From Liquidambar formosana (Eukaryota; Streptophyta; Magnoliopsida; Saxifragales; Altingiaceae): a DNA stretch of 64,000 bases. Location of the stretch: assembly GCA_039720395.1 (NCBI GenBank), contig CM077831.1, positions 10,776,333 to 10,840,332 of the forward strand, written 5' to 3'. Positions 1 through 10,425 of this stretch are shown here, piece after piece. The notes beneath the pieces were generated by a model. It made no database searches, was not told the origin of the DNA, and saw nothing but the letters and a program-made list of their open reading frames with translations. Made by a program: the position numbers and the translations under genes. The stretch's first letter is position 1. Each line of letters opens with the position of its first letter.

Positions 1-71
1 TGATCCATGTATTTCGTTGCATGGTACGTAGGCGCTCTTCGTGAGGCTCAAGTCCGTTCTAGGATCCAAGC
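1..71 (+). repeat. Left part of a Tat LTR (LTR4), split by Tat-1
   Basis: This stretch continues directly into 17168-17608 once Tat-1 (72-17162) and one copy of its 5-bp target duplication are removed. Read together they match the 3' end of the Tat-1-type LTR on the opposite strand, including the GTACGTAGGC motif. The start of this LTR lies outside the window. It is the landing site of Tat-1. Confidence 0.9.
67..71. other. Target site duplication of Tat-1, left copy
   Basis: CAAGC directly precedes the TG of the left LTR. The same five bases follow the right LTR at 17163-17167. A 5-bp duplication is the normal result of Gypsy integrase. Confidence 0.93.
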
Positions 72-2882
72 TGTGAACCCCGGAAATTGGGCCCACAAGG
101 GATTGAAAGAAAATGGGTTTGAAAAAGAAAAAGGAAAGGAGTCACCACCTTATTTTTTAAAGGAAACAAGGAAAACCCTAAAAATCAGGTTGTTTTAGGA
201 AAACAATTTGAATGACTCCATAAAAAAAGGAAAGGCAAAAACCAATCTTTTGAAAACCAAAGAAATCGGGGATTCGGAGGCTAAGTTATGACATGGGAAG
301 GTTCTAGGCAAAGCCTATAGGCACCCATGTCACCCTTTCGGTCTCTCAGTTCATTTGGGCTAAATTAAGATCTTTCCATACAAAAATCAGCAAGTATATC
401 ATCACAAGAATTGCATGCATATCATATATTTCATTCATCCATCCATGCATAATAAGCACATAAAAACAGAAAAAGAAAAAGAAGAAAAGAAAACAAAAAT
501 AAACCTAGGATGCTTGGATCCTAGAATGGACTTGAGCTTCACGAAGAGCGCCTACGTACCATGCAACGAAATACATGGATCAAAGTCCACGTAGTTCGAT
601 TAGAACTAAGGTTAAGACTTAATACAAACCTATGGTTAAAACCCTAGGTTTCCTTATTTGATCAAAAGAGTAGAATTTGATAGAGAGTTTGATTTTAGAA
701 AGAACTCCACAAAATGGAAACTTTAATAAAAACCAGAATTTTATTTATGAAGGAAACCTTTGATTAAACCATAGACTTGTATTAAAAATTAACCCTAAAT
801 AGGGAGAAGAGAAGGGATAAGGAAGAAAGGTGAATTGGGGCACCTTCACACCCACTTACCTGAGCGCAATTGCTCCAAACATTAGCCATTTCAGACATAA
901 GCAGCCCTATTTGCCATAGGACAAATACCACACCTATTTGCACCCTTACAAGTGCTCAAAACCATGCAAAAACACTAACATGCAAATCTGGACAGAATAG
1001 TATTATGACCTAAAATCATCCACTAAGCATGCCAATAGCAAAAACAGCGAACAATAATAAGTCCTAACATATTCCTAGAACCATATCATGCATAAAAACC
1101 CTAAAACATACTAACATGCATGCAAAACTATCATGTTTACTCCATATGAAAAACATATACAGCAAACACGAAGAAAAACCAATAAAAAAGTCTACTTTAT
1201 CATGCTATATGAAAACAAACACAAAACAATGACTCTAAAACCCTAAACTCACAAATATGCTTAAAAACATACAAAACATACTTTAATCATGCTAAAACCA
1301 AACTAAACAGAAATTATATCATGCATATTAACTAACTAAAGCAATATAACATGATGAAAATCCTAACTCTAACATGCAATGACCCTAATCCTAGCACAAG
1401 GACAAACAAGAGCACAAGAATCATAACTATGCATTAAAAACCTAAAGGACAGTCCTAAAGCATGCTAAACAGTAGATAAAAAATAGATATTCCATGTATA
1501 TTAACTAGCTAGAGTGTTAATACATGATAAAAAAGTTACCTTTAACATGAAATAAGCCTAACCCATATGAAAACCTAGTTTAAGCTTGAATAGAGAAGGA
1601 GAATACCTTATTCTCTCTCAAACACTCAAGTATTAATGCATAAAGTGGCTCCCCTTGTGTTTGTAATTGTTCGTGGCTCCTCAGGTCTTTAGAGTGAATC
1701 AAACCAACACGAATCCTCCTCTTTGTCAAAGTGGTATCACAGCAAAGAGATCAAAACTCACTCAACTTTGAAAAGAAATAGAAAACAAAAAGAGAACAAG
1801 AGAAAAGAAAAGTGATTTTCGTCACTTTGCAGCAGCAGCAACTTCAATCGCATTTTTGGGTATGAAAACGTTGGATTTGGACAAAGCTTGTGAAATAGAA
1901 AGTTATAGAGAATTGAATTATCTTTCTAACAAGACGAATTTCATCAAATTCTGACTTCGGATGAAAAAGTTATGATTAAAATACGACTGCTGGTTTTCAG
2001 AAAATCTACTGCTGAATTATGACGAATTTCACTCCCTCCAAACCCTCTTCTCCTCCCCCTTGTTTAAAGACATTAAGAGAGTATTTATAGCTGAAATCTG
2101 GAGTTTCCCTTTCCTTCCTGGACTAGGTTTCCTTGGAGAATAATCAAAAGGTATTTTATAATGATAAAAGACTTCTAATCTGAATAGGAAAAGGAAATTG
2201 CCTTTTATAAAAATTGGGAGACTGACCGCTAACACGCATGCACATGTATCGTATGTGCGTACACACACTCATCACATACGTACACGTGTTAGTGTCATGA
2301 TAAAAATGGCTAATTTAATAAAATAATTTTCTTTTCATTTTAACCAAAAATCTCATGCTGTGATTCGCACTAATTCTTCAAGGATAATCCGTAAATAACC
2401 ACACTAAACTCATCATCAGGCCATATCAAAATTGAACTTCATGAAACACTTTTGAGGGTAAAATGATGACTAATGAAAGTCAATTTGAAAAGATTTGGTT
2501 GGTAATTGTGAGTCAATTAGAGCTAACCCAAGGAAGGGTCAATTAACCAACTTGAACTACATCGAGCCATTTTAATCCCGAGCCATTGACTTACCAAATT
2601 GAACCTAGAAATATCTCATATGCATCCATATGAACTCCAATTGACAATTTGGAGATCATTCCAAGGTCAAATGAAAAGTTTGGGACTTAAAAGACGATTA
2701 TGCCCCTCAAGTCACAAAAGCTCTTATTATCCCTCAAGATCAACTCCAATTTGAACCAAAATTCATATCCATTGTCCTTGTGACTCTAGAAAACTAATGC
2801 AAGTGACTAGACTCAAAAACAAAACAAAAACATGCATGAAATGATGAGCCCTAGTAAGGTGGTGCAAAAATGGGGTGTGACA
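72..2882 (-). repeat. 3' LTR of Tat-1
   Basis: On the + strand it begins TGTGAACCCC and ends GGTGTGACA, that is TG...CA in either reading. It is the downstream LTR of a minus-strand element. A TATA box (TATAAATA on minus) lies at 2082-2089. Upstream of it in element sense is an imperfect inverted repeat at 2229-2292 whose outer arms are CTAACACG and CGTGTTAG. Short open frames here, including a 79-codon one at 2029-2268, are not considered genes. Confidence 0.95.
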
Positions 2883-2894
2883 GAAGCCCCTCAT
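2883..2894 (-). other. Polypurine tract of Tat-1
   Basis: In element sense, ATGAGGGGCTTC lies directly before the 3' LTR. This is the expected position and base make-up for the plus-strand primer. Confidence 0.7.
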
Positions 2895-2989
2895 TGGCGA
2901 ACAAGTTACACTTGTGAACCAATGATAAAGAACAACCCATTTTTGGCCAAAAAGCCCGGAGAAATCACACACTGATACCAACAATGATG

Positions 2990-4830
2990 GGAGGTTGAAA
3001 ACCTGAGACTGAAATAAGGAAGTGTACTCAAGTCATGAGTATACTTAAACCACTGAGGGTTGAGAATTGATAAGAGAAGCATATTCAAGCCACTACGAAT
3101 GAACATACTTTTGAAATGGAAAGATATATTCTAGTCACGAATATATTTGACCAAGTGATGAGAATGAAATCTGAGAGGTACGTTCAAGTGATGAACATAC
3201 CTTTGAAATGGAGAAATATATCCAAGCGATGGATATACTTAACCAAGTAAGTGACAAAATATCTGAGAAGTATACTCAAGTGATGAGTATACCATTGAAA
3301 TGGAGAAATATATTCAGGTCACGAATATATTTAACCAAGTAATCTGAGAATGAAATCTGAGAAGTATACTCAAGTGGTGAGGATACTTAATGATTGAGAA
3401 GGACTGAGAAGTACGTTCAAGTGATGAACATACTTTTGAAAAATGAGAAATATATTCAGGTCACGAATATATTTAACTAAGTAAGATAGAGAATGAACTG
3501 AGAAGTATACCCAAGTGATGAGTATACCATTGAAATGGAGAAATATATTCAAGTGATGAATATATTTAACCAAGTAATAATCTGAGAAGTATGTTCAAGT
3601 GATGAACATACCATTGAAATGGAGAAATATACCCAAGCGATGGATATACTTAACCAAGTAGGATAAGAATAATCTGAGAGGTGTATTCAAGTGATGAGTG
3701 TACTTTTGAAATGGAGAAATATATTCAGGTCACGAACATATTTACCCAAGTGATGAAAAAGATGCTGAGAAATATACTCAAGTGATGAGTATACTTAATG
3801 ATTGAAAAAGACTGAGAAATACGTTCAAGTGATGAACATACTTTTGAAATGGAGAAATGTATCCAAGTGATGGATATATTTAACCAAGTAAGCTGAGAAG
3901 TACACTCAAGTGATGAGCATACCATTGAAATAGAGAAATATATCCAAACGACGGATATATTTAACCAAGTAAGATAAGAATAATCTGAGAAGTGTACTCA
4001 AGTGATGAGTACACCATTGAAATGGAGAAATATATTCTAGTCACGAATATACTTAACCAAGTAAGTGACAAGTATGTTTAAGTGATAAACATACCATTGA
4101 AATAGAGAAATATATCCAAGCGATGGATATACTTAACCAAGTAAGTGACAAGTATGTTTAAGTGATAAACATACCATTGAAATAGAGAAATATATCCAAG
4201 CGATGGATATACTTAAGCAAGTAAGATAGAGAATAATCTGAGAAGTGTACTCAAGTGATGAGTACACCATTGAAATGGAGAAATATATTCTAGTCATGAA
4301 TATATTTAACCAAGTAAGTGACAAATAATCTGAGAAGTATGTTCAAGTGATGAACATACCATTGAAATGGAGAAATATACCCAAGCGATGGATATACTTA
4401 ACCAAGTAAGTGGCAAAATATCTGAGAAGTGTACTCAAGTGATGAGTATACCATTGAAATGGAAAAATATACCCAAGTGATGGATATACTTAACCAAGTA
4501 AGTGACAAATGATCTGAGAAGTATACTCGAGTGATGAGTATACCATTGAAATGGAGAAATATACCCAAGCGATGAATATATTTTACCAAGTAAGTGATAA
4601 TGAGGATCTGAAACGAGGAAGCATATTCAATGGGTGAACATGCTTTTGAAATGGAAGAATATATTCAAGTGATGAATATATTCAACCAAGTATGATAGAG
4701 AATGAGAATTTGAAACTGAGAAGCATATTCAAAGGGTGAATACACTTTTGAAATGGAAGAACACATTCAAGCGATGAATATATTCAACCAAGTAGGATGA
4801 AAAATCAAGATTTGAAATGAGGATATATGA
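2990..4830. repeat. Tandem array of short hairpins with paired stem changes
   Basis: About 1.8 kb of degenerate tandem repeat between the 3' LTR and the antisense gene of Tat-1. The unit is roughly 90-100 bp, marked by AACCAAGTAAG and ATTGAAATGGAGAAATAT. Each unit has two small inverted repeats of 9-11 bp arms around a loop, usually AGTGA or AGCGA. Perfect examples: arms GTATACTCA/TGAGTATAC (3270-3292), AAATATATTCA/TGAATATATTT (3541-3567), GTGTACTCA/TGAGTACAC (3992-4014) and GTATGTTCA/TGAACATAC (4337-4359). Arms differ between units while pairing is kept. Tandem repeats in this 3' zone are known for Tat elements; the pairing pattern is what stands out. Short reading frames across it are by-products of the repeat. 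The following 4831-5076 shows no further structure I can name. Confidence 0.9.
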
Positions 4831-5076
4831 TCAATTTATCAAGATTGAACAGGCATGGTGCAAGAGGAAAGTGACTTAACACATTGTCACTTGAGTTGGC
4901 ATGACACAGGGGAAATATATTCAACCCTTTTGAACATAAAATCAATTCAAGGAATTGATTTCAGGATGGAATTTGATTGATTTTAAGCTCAAAAAGTGTT
5001 GAATATCTCATTTGGAAGGAGGTTTGATCACGCGTCAAGGCAAGACAAAGCGAGAAGCAAAACCAAAACAAAGTGG

Positions 5077-5134
5077 CTTGGGTGACCACCAGGCCTCGGG
5101 AGGCTAGCCGCCCAGGCCTGGGTGGTTACCCGAG
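5077..5134. promoter_or_regulatory. GC-rich imperfect palindrome upstream of the antisense gene (Tat-1)
   Basis: Arms CTTGGGTGACCACC and GGTGGTTACCCGAG pair with few mismatches around a GC-rich centre containing GGCTAGCCGCC. The same module, about 60-80 bp long, lies upstream of the antisense gene of Tat-2 and in four Tat LTRs in this window, always upstream of a TATA box. Role unknown; a promoter element is inferred from position. Confidence 0.75.
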
Positions 5135-5221
5135 CCCGAAGCGGAAATCCCACTTTGAATAGGAAACTTCCTATTCTGATGGGTTTTTTCCTATTTGAAC
5201 TTGGATTTGTGACCTTTTCCC

Positions 5222-5229
5222 TATAAAAA
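5222..5229 (+). promoter_or_regulatory. TATA box of the Tat-1 antisense gene
   Basis: TATAAAAA on the + strand, about 50 bp before the ATG at 5278. The context CCCTATAAAAACACAT is conserved before the Tat-2 antisense gene. Confidence 0.7.
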
Positions 5230-5277
5230 CACATCCAAGAGGTTCCTAAACCTACTTGTATTCATTCATTAGAAATT

Positions 5278-6564
5278 ATGGAGGCTCTAGAAAAATTTTT
5301 AGGAGGGTTTTTGAGAGTTATGAGTGCTGAAGCAAAATCTGAGTTCAAGTGCTTTGGCTTGGATCCATTGCTCTCCTTGAGGCATGTGAGGCTTTAAACG
5401 AACCTCTTGACTGCTGCTACATATTTTTGGGATCCTCAAGTTCATGTGTTCCGCTTCAACTATGAAGAACTGTGCCCAACCATGGAGGAATTCTGTGCAT
5501 TGTATGGAGTTTCAACGGTAGGTCCTTTCATTCTCCCTACTCCTCGCCCAAGCTTTCTTACTTCTTTCTCCAATCTACTTGGGATTCACTCACAATATGC
5601 CTCTACGTTTGTAAAGGACCATATGGTAGACTTGATGAAATTGGCAACCTCTTTTTTAGCTTGTGATAGTAAAGGTATTCTGAATTTTACCTTTCCTATT
5701 AAGCATGCTCTTGCCTTTTGCCTCATTGGTCGTTTCCTTATTTCAACTGGTACTCCACATGTTCCCATACAAATTTGTGACTTGATTCCTCTCCTTGCCA
5801 AGGGCTATAACTTGATTCCCATGGTGCTAGCTGAAACCCTGAATAGTTTGGATAAAGTCCATGAGGACCCAAAGGTTCCTTTAGGAGGTAGCCCCATTCT
5901 ACTGCAAATGTGGTTGCTTGAAAGACTGAATTTCTTGTCACCAGTTGCCATTACACCATACAAGCCCCAGCATTACTGCCTTCGCCGCATTGAACTACCT
6001 GGGCAATTTTCATTGAGAGATTGGCTAGGTTACTTCCAAACCCTTTCTTGGAGGAGTGTCAAGTGGTTTGTATTCATATGGGGCTGCAGTGACCAGGTGC
6101 TTCTGCGGACTTCTGGATGCGCCATGGTGAGACTCATAGGACTGAGGTCTACTTCCTTCTATTGACCTTCAAGGGTTCTGCGTCAGATGGGCGCCATGCA
6201 AACCATACCCACTTCCTTGAAAGGTGACTATCCTGTGGTGCCTGCGGGTCTTTGTGTAGTGACTTGGGTGAAGGACCGATGGCCTAGAAAGCAGACACTG
6301 ACTCAAGTGACAAATACTGATGGTCCGTATATGATGAGCCCCGAGTATAAGGAATGGTTGAAAAGCAATTTAGGTGAGAGAGAGACTACTCGAAGAGAAA
6401 GGATTTTTGGACTTATCAAGAACAATGAACTTGGATCTTGCAGAGAAGATATTATGGAAGCAGTGACAGCAGCTTATGAACATGACTTGAGGAAGAAAAG
6501 AAGACATGAAAGAGAGAAGAAGAAAGCTGAGGAGCGAGCTACAAAGAAGCCCAAGAAAAACTGA
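5278..6564 (+). pseudogene. Antisense extra ORF of Tat-1 (two stops)
   Basis: A 429-codon frame opposite to gag-pol, between the end of pol and the 3' LTR. It starts at ATG 5278, chosen because the intact Tat-2 homologue (19885-21129) starts at the matching ATG. Motifs shared with that copy: TAATYFWDPQ (Tat-1 reads TAATYFWDPQVHVFRF), EELCPTMEEFCAL, FCLIGRFLISTGT, LLQMWLLERLNFLSP, and a basic C-terminus rich in KKRR. Stops at 5395-5397 (GAA in Tat-2) and 6163-6165 (TGG in Tat-2) break it; after the first stop the frame stays open to 6165. The N-terminal half resembles plant-specific retroelement domains of the DUF7745 or Plant Mobile Domain kind, but that is from memory. No signal peptide or membrane segment is evident. 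Antisense extra ORFs at this place are known in the Tat lineage; their function is unknown. Confidence 0.8.
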
Positions 6565-6875
6565 AGACTCAATAGAATAGGATATTTATGGCATATTTAT
6601 AGTTCTTTTACTTAATACCAATGAATTGCTATGTCAATCAATTTTAGTTTTGAATAAATTGCCAATAATAAATCAAATTTGGGATTTTCTTGTTTGATTT
6701 AGACCGCACCCAAGGTAACTTTATGGGTTGCCTACGTATCTCCATGGTTTTTTTTTCTTCTTTTTTTTTTTTGTTTTTTTTTTTTTTGTTTTTGAATGGA
6801 GAATCAGGTCTTACGTAGTTCTTATGCCTTAACTTTTGCCTAGGCCGCCCTTACGGGTTTTCAACCTAGCAGGCT
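6565..6875. other. Spacer between antisense gene and pol with long T-run and R-like motif
   Basis: Here the antisense gene and pol converge. The + strand has an almost pure T stretch at about 6749-6798, a purine tract in pol sense. Flanking it in pol sense are GAACTACGTAAGACCTGATT and ATACGTAGGC, close to a pair that also occurs in every Tat LTR of the window (for example GAACTACGTGGAC and GTACGTAGGC). It may serve as the 3' end for one or both transcripts. Confidence 0.5.
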
Positions 6876-9800
6876 TCAAACATGATATTTCTTCAATTGA
6901 TCCAAATTAGTTGGACGAGCGAACTCAATTCCATCTAAATCCATGAGGGGAACAACCCCTGCTGGCAATATCTCTTTGATAATGTATGGCCCACCCCAAC
7001 TTGGCTTGAATTTTCCCCGCGGATCGAACACTGGAGCTCTGATTTCTTTCAGCACTACATCCCCTTTCTTTAGACCTCGATCTTTGACATGCTTGTTGAA
7101 TGCTCTGGCAACTCTCCGTTGATACCCCTGAACATGATACAGCGCCCTTAAACGCCTTTCATCCAGCAAAGCTAACTCATCATAGCGGCTCTTAACCCAG
7201 TCCACTTCTGTTATCTGGCTCTCCACGGCAACTCTTAGTGAAGGAATTTCCAATTCAACTGGCAACACGGCCTCCATTCCATAAACTAGAGAATAAGGGG
7301 TAGCCCCTGTTGACGACCTTATTGATGTTCTGTAACCCCATAGAGCCAATGGCAACTTCTCATGCCAGTCTGTGTGTGAGTCCGCAGTCTTCTGTAGTAT
7401 CTTCTTGATGTTCTTGTTAGCTGCTTCCACCGCTCCATTAGTCTGAGGACGGTATGGTGACGACAGATGGTGGGCTATGCCATACTTTTGCAAGAGCTCA
7501 TGGGTTTCTTTCTGAAAGTGCTGGCCATTGTCTGAGATAACTTCATGCGGTACCCCATATCGATAGATGATGCTGTGCTGTATGAACTGTGCTACCTTCT
7601 TGGAATTCAAGGTCTTGAAGGATGCTGCTTCCACCCATTTAGTGAAGTAATCGATGGCAACCAGGATGTATTCATGCCCATTTGACGCCTTTGGCTTGAT
7701 CTGTCCGATGATATCTATCCCCCATACCGCGAACGGCCATGGTGACGACATACTTGTTAAAGGCATAGAAGGCAAATGTTGTCCACTAGCGAACAGTTGG
7801 CATTTGTGGCACTTCTTGACATGTGCGTGGCAATCTCTTTCCATGGTAGACCAGTAATAGCCTAACCTCATGATTTTCTTAGCTAACATATAGCCATTCA
7901 TATGCGGAGCCCCTGTCCCTTCATGGATTTCTTTAATCAGATGCTCGGCTTCCTCCTCGGTGACACACAGCAGGTGGATCCCGTCGTATGATCTCCGATA
8001 TAGCTTTCCTCCACAAAGTACATAGTGACTCGCCAACCGCCTTAGGGTTTTTCTATCGATACGAGATGCTCCTTCTGGGTATTCCCTTTCTTCAATGAAC
8101 TTCTTTATGTCATGGAACCACGGACGGCCATCATTTACCTCTCCTCCTCGGATTGCACAACAATACACAGGCTTGTCTCGGCATTATATCACCAACGGCT
8201 TCACATTTCCCCCTTCAGGTATCTCCACCATGGATGCTAGGGTCGCCAAGGCATCGGCGAACTGGTTCTTGTTCCTTGAAAGGTAGTTAAATTCTATCTC
8301 TGAGAACTCCTTGGTTAGAGCTTCCAGGTAGGCATGGTAGGGTAGCAGCTTCTCATCTCGAGTTTTCCATTCCCCTTTTATCTGACAAATGATTAGCGCC
8401 GAGTCCCCGAACACTTCTAATTCTTTGATCCCCAATTCAAGTGCCGCTTCCAGTGCTAGGATACAGGCCTCATACTCAGCAATGTTGTTGGTGGCTTCGA
8501 ACCCTAACTTGACCGCCAACGGTGTAAATGCCTCTTCGGGTGAGACCAGCAGGACTCCTATCCCATAACCTTTCTTATTGGCTGCCCCATCGAAGTATAC
8601 TCTCCAAGTTTTTCTACCAATCTCTAGCACGTCCTCATCTGGGAATTGATCGTTGAACGGAGCGGATGATGACACCGGACAGCTGGCTAGGTAGTCTGCG
8701 ATGACGCTTCCCTTGATAGACTTCTGATTCACGTACTTGATGTCGAATTCATTGAGGAGAATTGACCATCGAGCAGTTCTGAATGACAATACTGGCCTTT
8801 CTACCAGGTACTTCAACGGGTCCATGCGACTTATCAAGAACACTTCGAAGGACATCATGTAGTGCCGGAGTTTCTGCGTCGCCCATACTAGTGCCACACA
8901 AGCCTTTTCAATTGCATTGTACTTCACTTCATAGTCTGTCATTTTCTTGCTTAAGTAATAAATGGCATTTTCCTTTGTAGACCCTTCAAGATATTGAGCT
9001 AACATAGCTCCCGTCGCGGTTTCGGTGACCGTTAAGTATAACAAAAGTGGCGCACCTTGCCGTGGGGGAACTAAGATTGGAGGATTGCTCAAGTATCTCT
9101 TAATGGTCTCAAAGGCCTCTTGGCATTCTTCGTTCCATACTTTTGGCACACCTTTCTTAAGCAATTTGAAGATTGGTTCGCAAACCATGGTCAAGTTGGC
9201 AATGAATCGGCTTATGTATTGAACTCTTCCCAGAAAACCCCGGATCTGCTTCTCAGTGCTAGGCGGCTCCATCTCCACAATAGCTTTTATCTTCCCTGGG
9301 TCCACTTCGATACCTCTCTGAGTGATCATAAACCCCAATAACTTGCCTGCAGTGACACCAAAAGCGCACTTCTGTGGGTTGAGACGGAGATTGTACTTTT
9401 TTGCTCGCTCTAGGAATTTCTCTAGTGCCTTGAAATGCCCTTCTCTATCCACGGACTTTACGATCATATCATCGACATAAACCTCGACTTCCTTATGGAT
9501 CATATCATGCAATAAGGTCGTAGCTGCTCTTTGGTAAGTAGCCCCAGCGTTTCTTAAGCCAAAAGGCATTACCTTGTAACAGTACGTTCCCCATTGCGTG
9601 ATAAAGGCTATTTTCTCCATGTCTTGAGGCGCCATCTTTATCTGGTTATACCCGGAGAATCCGTCCATGAAGGAGAGGAGTGCATGTCCCACTGTACTAT
9701 CCACCAACACGTCGATATGGGGTAAAGGAAAGTCATCCTTAGGGCTCGCGGCGTTGAGATCTCGGAAATCGACACACATCCTTACTTTCCCATCTTTTTT

Positions 9801-10235
9801 AGGCACAGGCACTATATTCGACAACCACTCGGGGTACTCCACAACTTGGAGGAAACCCGCGTCTAGTTATTTAGTTACCTCTTCTTTTACTTTTAGAGCC
9901 CATTCTGGTTTTAATCTTCTGAGTTTCTGCTTTACCGGCTTCTTTAGGGAATTAGTGGGGATATAGTGTTGCACAATATCGGGGTCGATGCCAGGCATGT
10001 CTTCATAAGACCATGCAAAAGCCATAATGTTGGCTTTCAAGAGGGAGATCATCTTTTCTTTTTCAACGGGGGAGAGGGTTTTCCCAATTTTAACTATTCT
10101 TGGCAATTCATTCGTCCCTAAGTTGATTGATTCCAATTCATCCATATTAGGTTCGGTGACGCCCCTTTTCCTTTGCTCAACGAGCTCCGGGGGGACATCG
10201 TTCCTAGGATCTATATCCATGCCATAAATATCCAT
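6876..10235 (-). pseudogene. pol: Tat-1 pol: RT, RNase H, archaeal-type RNase H, integrase
   Basis: A single frame of about 1119 codons with two nonsense codons, at 9867-9869 (CAA in Tat-2) and 8184-8186 (GAA in Tat-2). Counting from the ATG at 10235: RT with VDFRDLN near residue 155 and catalytic YVDD near 253-256; native RNase H/connection region near 400-510; a second, archaeal-type RNase H near 545-670 with Asp of YFDG, Glu of EYEA, Asp of GDS and Asp of NQFAD; integrase zinc region with HMNGYMLAKK and CHKC, then catalytic Asp (GIDIIG), Asp (ISDNG) and Glu (VEAANKN) near 841, 902 and 937. No chromodomain. The first stop lies just before the RT core, so full-length pol cannot be made without readthrough. 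The second RNase H is diagnostic of the Tat lineage. Confidence 0.93.
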
Positions 10236-10254
10236 AGAGGAGAGAAAAGAGACA

Positions 10255-10425
10255 CTGCATATATAGAGAAAGAAAGCACACTTTATTGACTAGGAATAAT
10301 GGGAATGACACACAAAAGAAAGAAGGAAAACAAACAAATCTGTATCAATACTATGACTCCACAAAGTGAGTAAAGTAGATACATCTTATTGAATTAGGGA
10401 AATATTACTAAACTAAGACACCTAC
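10255..10425 (-). other. Candidate intron joining gag-protease to pol
   Basis: On the minus strand a GTAGGT donor (10425) lies inside the last codons of gag-protease and a pyrimidine-rich acceptor CTATATATGCAG ends at 10255. Removing these 171 bases deletes the gag-protease stop and joins the two frames in phase, two bases of one codon from exon 1 and one from exon 2. An intron between protease and RT is established for Ogre elements. Tat-3 keeps both sites (43134-43300). Tat-2 keeps the acceptor, but its donor reads ATAGGT. Splicing here is inferred. Confidence 0.6.

Noticed and set aside
2029..2268. 79-codon minus-strand frame present in all three Tat-1-type LTRs
   Set aside because: It lies across the LTR promoter and inverted repeat; it is conserved only because the LTR copies are nearly identical.
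2990..4830. Regularly spaced short palindromes resembling a CRISPR array
   Set aside because: Units are degenerate and adjacent, without unique spacers or cas genes, inside a plant retrotransposon.
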